A stretch of 64,000 nucleotides of DNA from Pelagicoccus enzymogenes (GCF_014803405.1 NZ_JACYFG010000002.1:248001-312000); one strand, 5' to 3'. Counted from the first letter of the stretch, positions 52,101-61,585 are shown. The notes: generated from the letters alone by a model not told the origin. Translations and numbers: made by a program.

Positions 52101-52881
52101 TCCGCTGGACCAGCTCACCAACCGTTCGACCTATATCAGCGATCCTGCAGCCTGGGCTCCTTCCAATCTGGATACCGTCTACCAGTATTCAAATTCGGAT
52201 ACGCCGCCGGCTAACTTCGCTGTTACATCCGACACGATCTCAGAAGGCTACGAATTCGAGGCCATCGCCAACCCGACCGACAACTGGAGAATCTCCTTCA
52301 ACATGTCCAAGACGGAAGCCAGCAACAACAACGTTGGCGGCGAACTGATCAACGACTTCATCGACTACCTCGATACCGAGCTCTCCGGCCCCGCCGGCGA
52401 TATCACCCGTTGGGGCGGCAACCCGGTCTTCAGCCAGATGTACCTGCCTTGGCGCGCGAACTACGTCGCCATGAAGCTCTCCGAAGGCACCGCCGTTCCC
52501 GAGCTTCGCAAATGGCGCTACAACGTCGTCACCAACTACTCCTTCAAGGATGGCAATCTCAAGGGCGTAGGCATCGGCGGCAGCTACCGCTGGCAGGACA
52601 AGGTCGGCATCGGTTACCCACTCGTGCCGGAAGGCGACCTGTTCGGATTCGATATCGCAAATCCGATCTATGGCCCATCCGAGGACTTCATAGACCTCTG
52701 GGCGAGCTACCGGAAAAAACTGTCGGACAACATCGACTGGAAAATCCAGATCAACGTGAAGAACGCCTTCGCCGACGACAGCCTGATTCCGATCTCCGTG
52801 CAGCCGGACAACGAAACCTGGGCTGCCGCGCGCAGAGCTCCTGTCCAGGAGTGGATGATTACCAACTCCTTCAGTTTCTAA
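49198..52881 (+). CDS. TonB-dependent outer-membrane receptor (Opitutae type)
   Basis: A 1227-residue receptor. The ATG at 49198 opens a signal peptide (R-L-A-C-A-L-G-M-I-G-F-A-P-L-A-F-S-Q). Then come the acidic linker, F-E-L-S-P-F-E-V (about 43-50), the plug (S-T-L-A-G-T-R-I-R-T, V-D-V-Q-R-G-A-N-S-I-L-F-G) and a long barrel ending in N-S-F-S-F with a C-terminal Phe. It is more than 200 residues longer than the receptor at 40874, mainly from larger extracellular loops rich in Asp/Gly/Ser/Tyr, which suggests a different and bulkier ligand. It is transcribed away from a LacI regulator, so a sugar-inducible glycan importer is likely. No SusD partner. A strong terminator follows 30 bases after the stop. 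Confidence 0.93.
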   Translation: MHRKATDNTAPDRQRSLRLACALGMIGFAPLAFSQDDADEEVFELSPFEVTGEDNEGYRASSTLAGTRIRTDLKDVGSAISVYTDEFLKDVGATDNTTLLQYTTNAEVGGTQGTYAGTGNGTDVEERAALQSPNSNNRVRGLSAAENTRDFFVSNIPWDGYNVTRVDVQRGANSILFGLGKPAGIINASLQDATYTNEGNATIRFGSYGSIRTSVNLNKVLIEDQLSVRVAALMDDRKFQQDPAFEDDHRAYIALRYEPNLFGNDSMKTTFKAKYETGDIEANRPRNVPPYDSVSAWFAPKEVSDSNPFGGMGKVLVSDLFDAERLRDKEEAGAEWQPYLGGGLYNVQQPYWIFDGGTGELQDVRGGFYNVGALNPDGSARGAGEGLIGKRYSGPFVGVNSLSGVADDLDLYLNEYGQYRSQTITDTGVFDYNNILIDGDTKREYENFDAINLEFQQTALNDRIGFQVIYDQQDYSRANQGLLGWRPRINMDILERWEDGSPNPNVGRPYIVTSSGGSGGSYETNREYLRATLFAELRADDFFDSDSLLAKILGKHRFNAVSSEEDFQTQSRSWQNNSTDQTWDAFWNGTDGSRSGINNRPPMSIIYLGDSLISTSSASMANIPGIQGRSFENTSANAYLFNPKWIAGGGVDPGAAWAGPSTLPAAAQLMFSDEAPEGGWTQASNPANYESWTRYPVGVVNNYGMGQNPDLLTDWKMDQRETSSIAGTWQGFLWDGALVTTLGWRQDEIKSREDVAEKIASNRGRLDLSPDAFGLPAQYEAGKILKDQSVSGGLVLHLNKILNDDPLPFNLSLTYNKSSNFEVGNVRSDLLGTPIDNPSGTSKDYGFVLSTKDQRYSLRAIKYKSEINLASSSLEAGALGDIIANGLQWRNIYLYDLGGYSYDTRDQPSYRNRASNYYSVGSDRKYEVEEDSPEELALEDSIIEAWNKIQGDLTASGFLDAWGITNVTPLDQLTNRSTYISDPAAWAPSNLDTVYQYSNSDTPPANFAVTSDTISEGYEFEAIANPTDNWRISFNMSKTEASNNNVGGELINDFIDYLDTELSGPAGDITRWGGNPVFSQMYLPWRANYVAMKLSEGTAVPELRKWRYNVVTNYSFKDGNLKGVGIGGSYRWQDKVGIGYPLVPEGDLFGFDIANPIYGPSEDFIDLWASYRKKLSDNIDWKIQINVKNAFADDSLIPISVQPDNETWAAARRAPVQEWMITNSFSF

Positions 52882-52911
52882 TTCCTCAACGAAGTTGTCT
52901 TTCGTGATAGC

Positions 52912-52940
52912 AGCCCCTCGCCTCGTGCGGGGGGCTTTTT
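52912..52940 (+). terminator. Intrinsic terminator after TonB receptor
   Basis: The hairpin AGCCCC...GGGGCT, with an additional inner CGC/GCG pairing, is followed directly by five T. It lies 30 bases after the receptor stop and before the small lipoprotein, so the latter probably has its own promoter in the 44-base AT-rich gap. Confidence 0.8.
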
Positions 52941-52984
52941 CATACCAGCTCCCCTCGTATTATCATTTCAAATACACATTTTCA

Positions 52985-53413
52985 ATGAATAAGCTAAAGC
53001 TAACGATCCCCCTCCTCGCCGCCCTGCTTTACTTGTTCGGTTGCCAAACAACCGAACCCCAAGCCGGAAGGGAAATCAGGTCCACATTGTTGGACATCGC
53101 CAAAGGAAGCCACCAAGATGACCTCATAGCCGCTCTCGGAAAACCCACGCGAATCGAAGCCTACGCGGACGATCCGGAACGCGTAAAGATTTGGGTCTAC
53201 GAAACCGAATCTTCGGTAACCGAAATGATCACCGGCCGCTACGAAGAGACTCCCTACTTCGATCCGATCACCCTAGAAGAACGAACCATCAAGGAGCCGG
53301 TCTTCCTCCCCAAGACGAGAACCACAACTCGCACCCTCTATTTCTACGTCATCGACGAAAAGGTCTTCGGCTGGAAGGTCGAAGAGGAAATGGAAAACGA
53401 AATCACCGACTAG
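52985..53413 (+). CDS. Small lipoprotein of unknown function
   Basis: A 142-residue protein. The ATG at 52985 gives a classic lipoprotein signal ending L-F-G-C (Cys20); an in-frame start at 52895 would run through the terminator. The mature part begins around I-A-K-G-S-H-Q-D-D-L-I-A-A-L-G-K-P-T-R-I, which resembles the SmpA/OmlA (BamE-like) 'G-x-P' strand turn. It continues with V-W-V-Y-E-T-like strands and a charged C-terminus. I do not recognise a named family with confidence; an outer-membrane-assembly or envelope role is only a guess. It ends 21 bases before the convergent UnbV giant. Confidence 0.75.
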   Translation: MNKLKLTIPLLAALLYLFGCQTTEPQAGREIRSTLLDIAKGSHQDDLIAALGKPTRIEAYADDPERVKIWVYETESSVTEMITGRYEETPYFDPITLEERTIKEPVFLPKTRTTTRTLYFYVIDEKVFGWKVEEEMENEITD

Positions 53414-53434
53414 ATTTCTAGGCGGCTAAATCGC

Positions 53435-56400
53435 TTACTCTTGAATGCTGAAATAACCCGCTTCCCTAGGGAGCTCATGCCTTGAGCTCCCTCCCGACGG
53501 CCAGCGAACAAGCAACTCAGCGCTCTCCAAAGCTTCTCTCGGAACGGAAAAGTATACCAACGCTGCAGACTGACTCGCATAGCCACCACCGGCCTGAACC
53601 TCCTCCAGCCACGAAAGTTGCCCGTCGCAAAGCACCGACACCCTCGCGCCGACCCCGTTTCCGTTTCCACCCTTGCCCTGTAAGCGCAAGGCAAAGCAAA
53701 GCCGATCGCTCGGGATCTCATTACGAAAGGCGAAGCTCCGGTCGTCATTGCGGGTGCCCACCGCATCGGGAACGGCATCGCCGTCGAAATCGATTTTCAC
53801 TAGAGCTTTCGCGTTGCCCGCTACCAACCATCCGCTCGAGGTCGCAGGCACAAACTCGAAAGCACCCGAGCCATCCCCTCTGAAAAAGCCGCCCAAACCG
53901 CTATCGAATCGGCCATGAGCAGGAATCGCGGAAAAGTCGTTCTGCACCAAGAGCAAGTCGCAGTGTCCATCCAGGTCGAAGTCGCCGGCTTGCATCCCTT
54001 GAACTGGCGCCAGCTGAGCGACACGCGGCAACGGCTCAAAGGCATAACCATCCGCTCCACCGCTTAACAGTACCCCGCTACGCAATTCCTCCGCCGAAAA
54101 AACCGATGCCCCTGCCAAGGCCTCCTCACCCACTATTTCCGCCAAGCTCGCCCTCGCAAAGTCGTCGTTCGACGGAAACCGCGATCTAACTTCCGGTATC
54201 TTAGCCATCAACTCACCCCTGCTCGCCAAAGGATAATAAGCGCCCTCCCTTTCGTAGGCCAGCAGCGTCATCAACTCCGAACTCCGCGAAAACCGGCCGT
54301 AGAACAAATTCAGAGCGCCCTCGCCCCACTGGGAGTAGATTGTATTCAAACCGTGGTTACCCAACGCGTAGTCCAAAATGCCGTCCCCATTGAAGTCGCC
54401 CGAAGCCAAGGACGTCCAAAGCCCGTGGCCAGCGTTGTCGAATCCCCACTTTTCCGATACATCCGCGAAGCTTCGTCCCGCCTCGTTTCGAAAGACGCGC
54501 ACGCCGCCCCACTCAAGAGCGACCACCAAGTCGGTCCACCCGTCGCCATCCACGTCGCTGGCCAAAGCGGAAGTCACCAACCCAACTTCCGCTAATCCCG
54601 GAGCCAGGGAATCCGTCGCATCTTCAAAAGCGTCTCCCTTCCTCATCAACAAAGCGCTGTAGGCCGGTTCCGGATAATAGCCGGGAAAAAGGCGTCCCCC
54701 GATAAACAGATCCAAAGCCCCGTCCCGGTCGAAATCAGCAGACACGACGGCGCCGGCGCTGATCGGCGTAGAAGGCAAAATCCCCTCCTTCGCTCGCATG
54801 AAACCGCGAGCGCCAGCGTTCAGCCAAAGTCGTGGCTCGTACTCCGGCTCTTCCGCCGGCAAGGCCGCTCCGCCCCCCGTAAAGAGAATATCATTCAGCC
54901 CATCTCCGTTCGCGTCGAAGATCAAAGGCGGTCCATCGTTTATAGGAGGGGCTTCGCCAAGCGGCCCCGTATCCATAATCCGGTACTCTCCTTCGCTCAG
55001 CTTCAGAACCTTCGCTCCCGACTTCGCTGTCGCGCCCAGCAGAATTTCATCGAGACCGTCTCCATCAAGATCTTCCACCGCCAGGCCAGGCCCGCGACGA
55101 TTGAATCGCTTCGGCAATAGCGCTTGGGCAACCGTTCCCTCCAAGACCTCTTCCTCTTGCGCCAGCGAAAGCCCGATCTGCTCCGAAACCTCGCGAAACC
55201 GAACAGGAGCCGCTGCTTTACTTCTCGCCCCCAAGACCGGTTCCCCTTCCTCCTCGATAGTATAACGAAAACCGGCTGCTAAGCCCTCGTATCGCTGCTC
55301 GATCCCGCTCGGCCAATGCACCGTCAAGCTCTCGATTCCTTGATCTTCTCCTAAGCCGAAATGCGCGATCGTTTCGCTCGTCGACAAATAGCCGCGAGCC
55401 GACACCAATTCACGTACCTGTAGTCCCGATTCCGATACAAGTTCAATCCGCGCTCCTAATCCGAAGCGATTCGAGTGGACTCCCTTCAGCAGCACAATGA
55501 CCCGTTGCCCCGCCTGGCTGTCGTTACGCAATACCGTGGGCCCTGCCTCGTAGTTCGTATAAACAAGGTCCAAATCGCCATCGTTGTCCAAATCGCCGAA
55601 GGCAGCTCCGAAGCTCACGCCCTTTTCATGCAAGCCCCACTGTTCGCCCACCTCCTCGAACTGCAGGTCGCCTCGATTCGCAAACGCGAAGTTCGCCTGC
55701 TCGAGCACTGGGCTCGCCTTCAGGATCCCGATCCGCCCCCAAGCGTTCACCGAAGCCATACGCTTCTCTATCAAGTCCAAATTGTTCTGCTCGCGATCCA
55801 TTCCATTGGTCACAAACAAATCGAGCCGGCCATCGTTGTCCAAATCTTCGAAGCGCGTCGACCAAGTCCAATCCGTAGCCGAAATCCCCGCTAAGATCGC
55901 AGCTTCGTAAAAGCGGCCTTTACCCGAATTCTCATAGAGCGCGTTCTTCAGCAACTGCAGCGCCGTCCCTTTGCTCTCGTTCCGCCGCGCATCCAACAAA
56001 GCTCGCGAATCGGATTGCCCTCGATGCTCCTTCTCGAGAGTCGATCCTGCCATGTCCGATACGAAAAAGTCGATATGTCCATCGTTGTTCACATCCCCTA
56101 AATCCGCACCCATCGAGGAAAAGGAGGTATGAGGGACCGTCTCGTCTAAGACATTGGTAAAAGTTCCGTCACCGTTGTTTCGATACAAAAAGTCAGGAGG
56201 CCCAAAATCGTTGGCCACATAAAGGTCTTGCCAACCATCCTCATCGAAATCCCACCAGGTCGCGGAATGCCCTTGCGTCAAAGTCCCCAAAATCCCCGCC
56301 TCTTCAGTGACTTCCCGAAAATAGCCATGGCCCTCGTTGCGAAACAGCCGATCTCGCTGCCCATCCGGACTTGCCACCGAATCCATCAAGTTCGTCTGCA

Positions 56401-57052
56401 GGTACATGTCCAGCCAGCCGTCGCGATCGTAATCCGCAAAACAGGCCATGCCCGATCCGTCGACGACCGCGAGCCCGCGCTCCTGACCGACTTCCTCGAA
56501 ACGTCCGTCACCACGGTTCAAATACAATAGGTTCGCCGCTCGCGACCGGCAGACATGAAGATCCAAAAAACCGTCGTTGTTCACATCCACGAACGCCGCC
56601 CCTTGCTTCCAAGCTCCACTTGCATCCACGAGGCCCGCCGCTTCGGTGACGTCTTCGAAGCGAAAATCCCCCAGATTGCGAAACAGGCGACCCGTATCTA
56701 ATTTGCTCACTATATAGACATCCGCCAATCCATCCTTGTCATAGTCTCCAATCGCAACTCCCGTACCGATCGCTCCCAAGGCATACTCGCGATACAGCTG
56801 TCGCCACATGCTCGGATCGTCGAAGTCATTCGTAACCACAATACCAGTACGCGATTCCGGAAGCTTGGAAAACAGGGTCTCGCTTGCCGCAAGTGATGGC
56901 GGATTCAAGGCCGTGGAGGACAAGCTCTCGCTCGCTTCGGACAGAAAGCCCGGAGAAACGCTACCCACCATACCCAAAAGAAAAAAACACCTGTTTCGAA
57001 GCTGATTATTCCTCGCAAATTTCTCCTCTCGGGGCAGTCTCAAACGAATCAT
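53435..57052 (-). CDS. CRTAC1-like FG-GAP/ASPIC-UnbV repeat protein, exported
   Basis: A 1205-residue secreted protein. The ATG at 57052 is chosen because the hydrophobic N-terminal segment (C-F-F-L-L-G-M-V-G-S) follows it; longer in-frame starts extend into the divergent gene. It contains two consecutive FG-GAP/VCBS propellers with calcium loops of the D-x-D-x-D-G-x-x-D kind. Each is followed by an ASPIC/UnbV domain, one at about 555-630 (L-T-V-H-W-P-S-G-I-E-Q) and one at about 1130-1200 (L-L-V-R-W-P-S-G-G-S-S). Such proteins are abundant in Planctomycetes and Verrucomicrobia, with no agreed function; surface adhesion or calcium-dependent glycan binding is proposed by analogy. It is divergent (71 bases) from a GT-C-like membrane protein. 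Confidence 0.87.
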   Translation of the reverse strand: MIRLRLPREEKFARNNQLRNRCFFLLGMVGSVSPGFLSEASESLSSTALNPPSLAASETLFSKLPESRTGIVVTNDFDDPSMWRQLYREYALGAIGTGVAIGDYDKDGLADVYIVSKLDTGRLFRNLGDFRFEDVTEAAGLVDASGAWKQGAAFVDVNNDGFLDLHVCRSRAANLLYLNRGDGRFEEVGQERGLAVVDGSGMACFADYDRDGWLDMYLQTNLMDSVASPDGQRDRLFRNEGHGYFREVTEEAGILGTLTQGHSATWWDFDEDGWQDLYVANDFGPPDFLYRNNGDGTFTNVLDETVPHTSFSSMGADLGDVNNDGHIDFFVSDMAGSTLEKEHRGQSDSRALLDARRNESKGTALQLLKNALYENSGKGRFYEAAILAGISATDWTWSTRFEDLDNDGRLDLFVTNGMDREQNNLDLIEKRMASVNAWGRIGILKASPVLEQANFAFANRGDLQFEEVGEQWGLHEKGVSFGAAFGDLDNDGDLDLVYTNYEAGPTVLRNDSQAGQRVIVLLKGVHSNRFGLGARIELVSESGLQVRELVSARGYLSTSETIAHFGLGEDQGIESLTVHWPSGIEQRYEGLAAGFRYTIEEEGEPVLGARSKAAAPVRFREVSEQIGLSLAQEEEVLEGTVAQALLPKRFNRRGPGLAVEDLDGDGLDEILLGATAKSGAKVLKLSEGEYRIMDTGPLGEAPPINDGPPLIFDANGDGLNDILFTGGGAALPAEEPEYEPRLWLNAGARGFMRAKEGILPSTPISAGAVVSADFDRDGALDLFIGGRLFPGYYPEPAYSALLMRKGDAFEDATDSLAPGLAEVGLVTSALASDVDGDGWTDLVVALEWGGVRVFRNEAGRSFADVSEKWGFDNAGHGLWTSLASGDFNGDGILDYALGNHGLNTIYSQWGEGALNLFYGRFSRSSELMTLLAYEREGAYYPLASRGELMAKIPEVRSRFPSNDDFARASLAEIVGEEALAGASVFSAEELRSGVLLSGGADGYAFEPLPRVAQLAPVQGMQAGDFDLDGHCDLLLVQNDFSAIPAHGRFDSGLGGFFRGDGSGAFEFVPATSSGWLVAGNAKALVKIDFDGDAVPDAVGTRNDDRSFAFRNEIPSDRLCFALRLQGKGGNGNGVGARVSVLCDGQLSWLEEVQAGGGYASQSAALVYFSVPREALESAELLVRWPSGGSSRHELPREAGYFSIQE

Positions 57053-57123
57053 ATTAGTTACCCCAAACAAAGCTTTCCGCCCGCACCAAGTCAAGGGCAA
57101 GGCCCCGTCTAGATCCGCCCCAC

Positions 57124-59577
57124 ATGCCTCAAGCCAAACAAGCTTCCCGCACCCTTTTCCACAAACTTGAACCCCATCTATGGTGGGTCTCCCTAGTCCT
57201 CGCATCCGCGCTCCTCATCACAGCGACCTCGCGGCGTATCGAGCGCGTTGAAGCACTGAGCAGCTATCCCACTTGGTCCACCCCAGCGCCCGCAACCGAC
57301 GCCACCAGTCCCACCGGATTGGAGGGCGGACAGCGCTCGCTCATTGTCACCGGCCACCACAATCCGAGCTTCGCATGGATAACGGAAGCGCAGCAGGCTG
57401 CCGAAAAGGGCCTATGGAAAATTCGCTATATCGACTACGACTCCGCCCCGGACGGCAGAACGACTTCGCGAACCTCGCCGTACCGCTGGTGGTTGATCTC
57501 GATTGGCTGGATCCACGCTTTGGCGAGCGACGTTCCGCTTGGCTACGCGATCGAGCGGGCCAGCCTCTACGCGGATCCGATCCTGCTCGCCCTCCTTCTC
57601 GTCGTCGGAGCTCTCTATTGCCGACGCTACCTCTCGTCAACGGCCTCGGCAGGCTACTCGATCGCTTGCGTATCCATTTATCCACTATCGGCAAACTTCC
57701 AGGGCGGAGCACCAGACCACCACTCCCTAGCCTGGACCTTGGCAATGGCTAGCCTTCTCCCCCTTTTCGCCAGCCTTGGCTCCGCTCGCAACAAACGGTC
57801 CCACTCCCTCCTAGCGGGCGGCGCCGGAGCCCTTGCCCTCTGGAACGATGCAGCCAGCCAGTTTCCCATTCTCCTCGCCATCCTCGTGGGAGGCATCGCC
57901 TTCGAACTGCTCCGCAAATCCGCCTCCCCCGCGAGCGAAAGGCAATCCCACTGGCGAGCGTGGTCCTTCGCAGGCGCCGCCCTCACCCTGGCCGCTTCCC
58001 TCTTCGAGTTCGGCCTCTCCTCCTTCACGAATTCGCTTGAATCCATAAGCCCGATACACGCCATCACAATCCTCGGAATTGGAGAATGGCTCCATGCGGC
58101 CAATGCCCGGGGCAAGAACGGACTCAAAGGCTTCGACAAAAAGTGTCTTCCCGGTATCGCCCTTGGCGCGATCGCCCTGCTTGCTTGGCCGATTGCCGGG
58201 TTCCTTACCGATTCCGCCACGCTTTTCGCTGGCGATTTCTACGCGCGGCAACTGGCAAACCATCCGGCCGGGGGGATCGATCCTCACCTCGGAGCCTGGC
58301 TAGGACAAGCGTCCGGCACTGCGAAGCTCGCCTGCCTGATGCCTGCTTTAGCCCTTCCTCTCCTTTTCCTTTCCCGCATCTTCTCTGCAAAATGCGACGC
58401 AGACGCCAAAGCCCGCTTCGCCTTCGGCCTCGTCCCGCTCCTGCTAAGCATCGCTCTCGGCATCTTTCAACTACGCTGGTGGAACCTCTTCGACATCGTT
58501 GCCATTATCGCTCTCGTCTTGCTCGTTCACGAAGCCAGCAAGGACAAGCAGTTGGCAAGATTAGCCGCTTTGCTCCTCTTCATCCCGGGATTGATCGTGG
58601 GCTTTCCCCAAAAAGTCGATACAACCTCAAGCCTGGAACTGTCACCGACCGAAACCCAGCTCATCATCCAAAAGGACTTCGCCTACTGGCTCAACAAACG
58701 CTCAGGCGGAGAACCCATCACGCTCTTCTCCTCGCCCTTGCTCTCGGCCACGGCTGCCTACTACGGCGGATTCCGTACGATCGCCTCTACCGACGACGAA
58801 AACGAACAGGGCAAGCAAACCGCCATCCGCATCGCGAGCGCCGGATCCGCCCAAGAGACCAGCATCCTGCTCAACGCCTCGGGAATCACCCATATCGCCC
58901 TCCCGCTTTGGGATCCGATGCTAAACCACTTCGTCCGCATCGGCCTGAAAGTTCCCTCCGGACAGGAGCTTCCTCCCAACGCCTTCGCCGTGGCCCTGCG
59001 GGACTGGGAAGTTCCCGTCTGGCTTCGCACCCTCAACTACCAAACGCCCCACGCCGCCCCTTTTAAGGACTACCGCATCAGCAGCTTCGCCCTCGGCCCC
59101 GAACAATCCCCCGAGCTTGGCCTCAGTCGGCTGGCCGACATCTTCGTCGAAAACGGGCAGCTGTGGGAGGCTAAATCCATTCGCGGAGCTCTCCTCAACT
59201 ACCCTCGAGACCTCAACGCCCTCGGTGCCATCGCCAACATCGACCATGCACTCGGCGATCCCCAACAGCTGGAGGAATCCTTGGAAAAGCTGATCCCTTA
59301 CCTCTCCCGTAGATCCGCCCGCGATCTTCCCGCCGATCGCCGAATCAATCTCGCCTCCCTCTTCGTCCGCACCCAACGCATCGAACTCGCGAAAAAGCAA
59401 CTTCAGGCCTGTCTCGATGATTTGGATACAGAAACGCTGCGACTGCTCACTCCGACCGCGACCGCGAGTTTGCTCTTCCTTTCAAAGTCCCTCGGAATCC
59501 CCTTCCCCGACCCGAAGCTGAAGGCGCAGGCGCTTGAGCTCATCGCTCCCAGCCTTCGATCGGAACTGGCGAAGTAA
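57124..59577 (+). CDS. Polytopic membrane protein resembling GT-C/STT3-type glycosyltransferases
   Basis: An 817-residue inner-membrane protein with roughly 11-13 hydrophobic helices over the first 510 residues and a soluble periplasmic C-terminal part. The first large loop carries an acidic motif Asp104-Tyr-Asp106 followed by S-P-Y-R-W-W-L at the membrane edge, and a second loop has P-D-H-H (197-200). Acidic first-loop residues and this layout are typical of GT-C enzymes such as oligosaccharyltransferase STT3/PglB, which use lipid-linked sugar donors. A canonical W-W-D-Y-G motif is not present; an A-Y-Y-G-G-F-R-T-I segment occupies a comparable place in the soluble domain. The far C-terminus looks TPR-like (N-A-L-G-A-I-A-N-I-D-H-A-L-G). 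Function is therefore tentative. Confidence 0.7.
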   Translation: MPQAKQASRTLFHKLEPHLWWVSLVLASALLITATSRRIERVEALSSYPTWSTPAPATDATSPTGLEGGQRSLIVTGHHNPSFAWITEAQQAAEKGLWKIRYIDYDSAPDGRTTSRTSPYRWWLISIGWIHALASDVPLGYAIERASLYADPILLALLLVVGALYCRRYLSSTASAGYSIACVSIYPLSANFQGGAPDHHSLAWTLAMASLLPLFASLGSARNKRSHSLLAGGAGALALWNDAASQFPILLAILVGGIAFELLRKSASPASERQSHWRAWSFAGAALTLAASLFEFGLSSFTNSLESISPIHAITILGIGEWLHAANARGKNGLKGFDKKCLPGIALGAIALLAWPIAGFLTDSATLFAGDFYARQLANHPAGGIDPHLGAWLGQASGTAKLACLMPALALPLLFLSRIFSAKCDADAKARFAFGLVPLLLSIALGIFQLRWWNLFDIVAIIALVLLVHEASKDKQLARLAALLLFIPGLIVGFPQKVDTTSSLELSPTETQLIIQKDFAYWLNKRSGGEPITLFSSPLLSATAAYYGGFRTIASTDDENEQGKQTAIRIASAGSAQETSILLNASGITHIALPLWDPMLNHFVRIGLKVPSGQELPPNAFAVALRDWEVPVWLRTLNYQTPHAAPFKDYRISSFALGPEQSPELGLSRLADIFVENGQLWEAKSIRGALLNYPRDLNALGAIANIDHALGDPQQLEESLEKLIPYLSRRSARDLPADRRINLASLFVRTQRIELAKKQLQACLDDLDTETLRLLTPTATASLLFLSKSLGIPFPDPKLKAQALELIAPSLRSELAK

Positions 59578-59603
59578 GAGAGCGGCGCCCTAAACGCACT
59601 CAA

Positions 59604-61544
59604 CTACTCGACTTCAATCTCGAACGGCGAAGCCGGCAGACCTTCCGCGTTATAGAGATTGGCATGTTCCGGATTGTCCGCCCATGCGTAGCGCACCCGT
59701 GTAGGCTCCGGCACCGCATCGCTCCACACCATAATCTCGTCCCCTGCGATCCGAGCATCCGCCCAAACGAAATTCCCGTCTCCACCGGCGATCGCAAATT
59801 CCATCAGCTCCCCGCCGTTCGCCCGCAAGCCGCCTCCCACATTCCGGAAGCTCAACGCCACCTGACGGCCACGCCTTTCCGCGGAATCGATCAAAGGCCC
59901 CGAGCTCACCAGCTCCGTTTCTCCGTAAGCAACGCGACGCGCTTCCAAAGCGAGCCGCTTCCCCACAGTTTCCTTATCCAAAGGGTGAATATCGTTCCAC
60001 TCGCCTGCGTCGATCGTCACCGCCATGCCCGTATGTTCGAGCTCCAAGGCCAAGCGCTGCTGCTCCCTCAAACGCGCCCACGCGCTCTCGCCCGGTTCCT
60101 CCCTCGATTCCATGAAGTTCGGCAGTTGGGCCCAGACAAAAGGCAAGTCCGCCCGCCCCCACTGCTCGCGCCACCCCCCAACCAATTGGTTCAACAATTC
60201 CTGATAGTTGTCAGGCGTCCAAGCGTTCGACTCCCCTTGGTACCAAAGCACGCCCTTCAAATCGAGCGGCACTAGCGGGGCAATCATCGCGTTGTACAAG
60301 CCCATTGGTTTCCAGCGGATAAAAACCGTACCGGGACGCTCGTACAAAACCGCTCCTACTTTGTACTTCCAGTCTCCGCGCAAATCGATCGTTGCATCGT
60401 CCACCACCAAGTCGAAGGGCTTGTCTCTCGTGAAAGAGCCTCTTCCCGAATGACTGAAGGCTCGGATCGCAATTACATTCTCCCCTTCCTTCAGCAATCC
60501 GGCCGGCACCTCGTATCTGCGGGGTGGATACTGGTAAGTCGTCGCCCCGACCTTAACTCCATTGAGGTAGGTTTCATCGGCATCCACGATAGTACCCAAG
60601 TACAACATACCGGACTTCCCAGCCATCCCGGCCGGAACCTCGAAAGACTTACGGAACCAAACCACGCCATTCATCGGCTCCAGTCCACCTTCGTCCCAAA
60701 ACGTGGGCAGCGTCATGCTCGGCCAATCGCGGTCCGCAACGTCCGGATCGTACCAAGGCGTCTCGCCGCGCAATCCCTGATCCTTCTCCCGCGCCGCCCG
60801 ATCCCAATCACTGTAGATGGCGGCATTCGAAGATTCCGTACGTTCGATCAAAGCGTCGTCGCGCCATCGCTTTGCCTCCGCCAACTCTTCTGGATACGCC
60901 TCCAGCATCGCTTCGCTAAACCAGCACTGTATCCGAGAACCGCCTACGCTTGAATTCACGATCCCGATCGGCACCCCCTTTTCGCGTTCGATCTCCCTGG
61001 CGAAGAAGTATCCAACCGCGCTGAAATCGAGAATAGAGTCCGGCTCCGCCTTGATCCAAGAGCCCGACTGCACGTCGTTTCGCTCCTGCTTGAAATCGTA
61101 GCTGGTAGGCACCTTGAAGTAGCGGATCCGATCGTTATTCGCCGCAGACACTTCCTCAGGGAACCGCTCCTTAACCCGCTCCATGGTCAGCTCCATGTTG
61201 GACTGGCCGGAGGTCAACCATAGGTCGCCCACCAGCACATCCTGCAACACGATTCGGTTCTCTCCCTCCACCTGCAGCTCGAAGGGTCCCCCCGCAGCTC
61301 GCGGTTCGATGCCCACCGCCCACTCGCCTCGTTCGTCAGCAATCGCTTCGAACGCCTTGCCGCGAAAGGTCACGGTCACTCGCTCCGATGCGTCCGCCCA
61401 ACCCCAGATACGAGCCTCTTCCCCGCGTTGCAAAACCATGCCGTCGCTGAGTACCTTCGGAAGCCGTACCGCAGCGAAGCCGCCGACGCAGCAGGAGAGA
61501 GAGAAGGCCAATGCCGCCAACGAAAAGCTTCGTTTCGCATTCAT
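59604..61544 (-). CDS. Sialate O-acetylesterase-family (SASA) carbohydrate esterase, exported
   Basis: A 646-residue enzyme. After a signal peptide (about 1-24) comes a beta-domain beginning V-R-L-P-K-V-L-S-D-G-M-V-L-Q-R. The SGNH-like core has nucleophile Ser115 in S-G-Q-S-N-M-E, then L-W-Y-Q-G-E-S-N-A-W, and the catalytic Asp518-x-His520 in N-D-I-H-P. A GH2-type jelly roll is inserted at about 265-390 (W-F-R-K-S-F-E-V-P, L-Y-L-G-T-I-V-D-A-D-E-T-Y-L-N-G), as is usual for this family. It removes acetyl groups from sugars; despite the name, plant or algal glycans are the likely substrates here. It starts 41 bases after the GH2 gene ends, so the two form an operon. Confidence 0.93.
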   Translation of the reverse strand: MNAKRSFSLAALAFSLSCCVGGFAAVRLPKVLSDGMVLQRGEEARIWGWADASERVTVTFRGKAFEAIADERGEWAVGIEPRAAGGPFELQVEGENRIVLQDVLVGDLWLTSGQSNMELTMERVKERFPEEVSAANNDRIRYFKVPTSYDFKQERNDVQSGSWIKAEPDSILDFSAVGYFFAREIEREKGVPIGIVNSSVGGSRIQCWFSEAMLEAYPEELAEAKRWRDDALIERTESSNAAIYSDWDRAAREKDQGLRGETPWYDPDVADRDWPSMTLPTFWDEGGLEPMNGVVWFRKSFEVPAGMAGKSGMLYLGTIVDADETYLNGVKVGATTYQYPPRRYEVPAGLLKEGENVIAIRAFSHSGRGSFTRDKPFDLVVDDATIDLRGDWKYKVGAVLYERPGTVFIRWKPMGLYNAMIAPLVPLDLKGVLWYQGESNAWTPDNYQELLNQLVGGWREQWGRADLPFVWAQLPNFMESREEPGESAWARLREQQRLALELEHTGMAVTIDAGEWNDIHPLDKETVGKRLALEARRVAYGETELVSSGPLIDSAERRGRQVALSFRNVGGGLRANGGELMEFAIAGGDGNFVWADARIAGDEIMVWSDAVPEPTRVRYAWADNPEHANLYNAEGLPASPFEIEVE

Positions 61545-61585
61545 AGAATTCGAACTAAGGGGGGGTGGATACAGAGGAAATCAAC

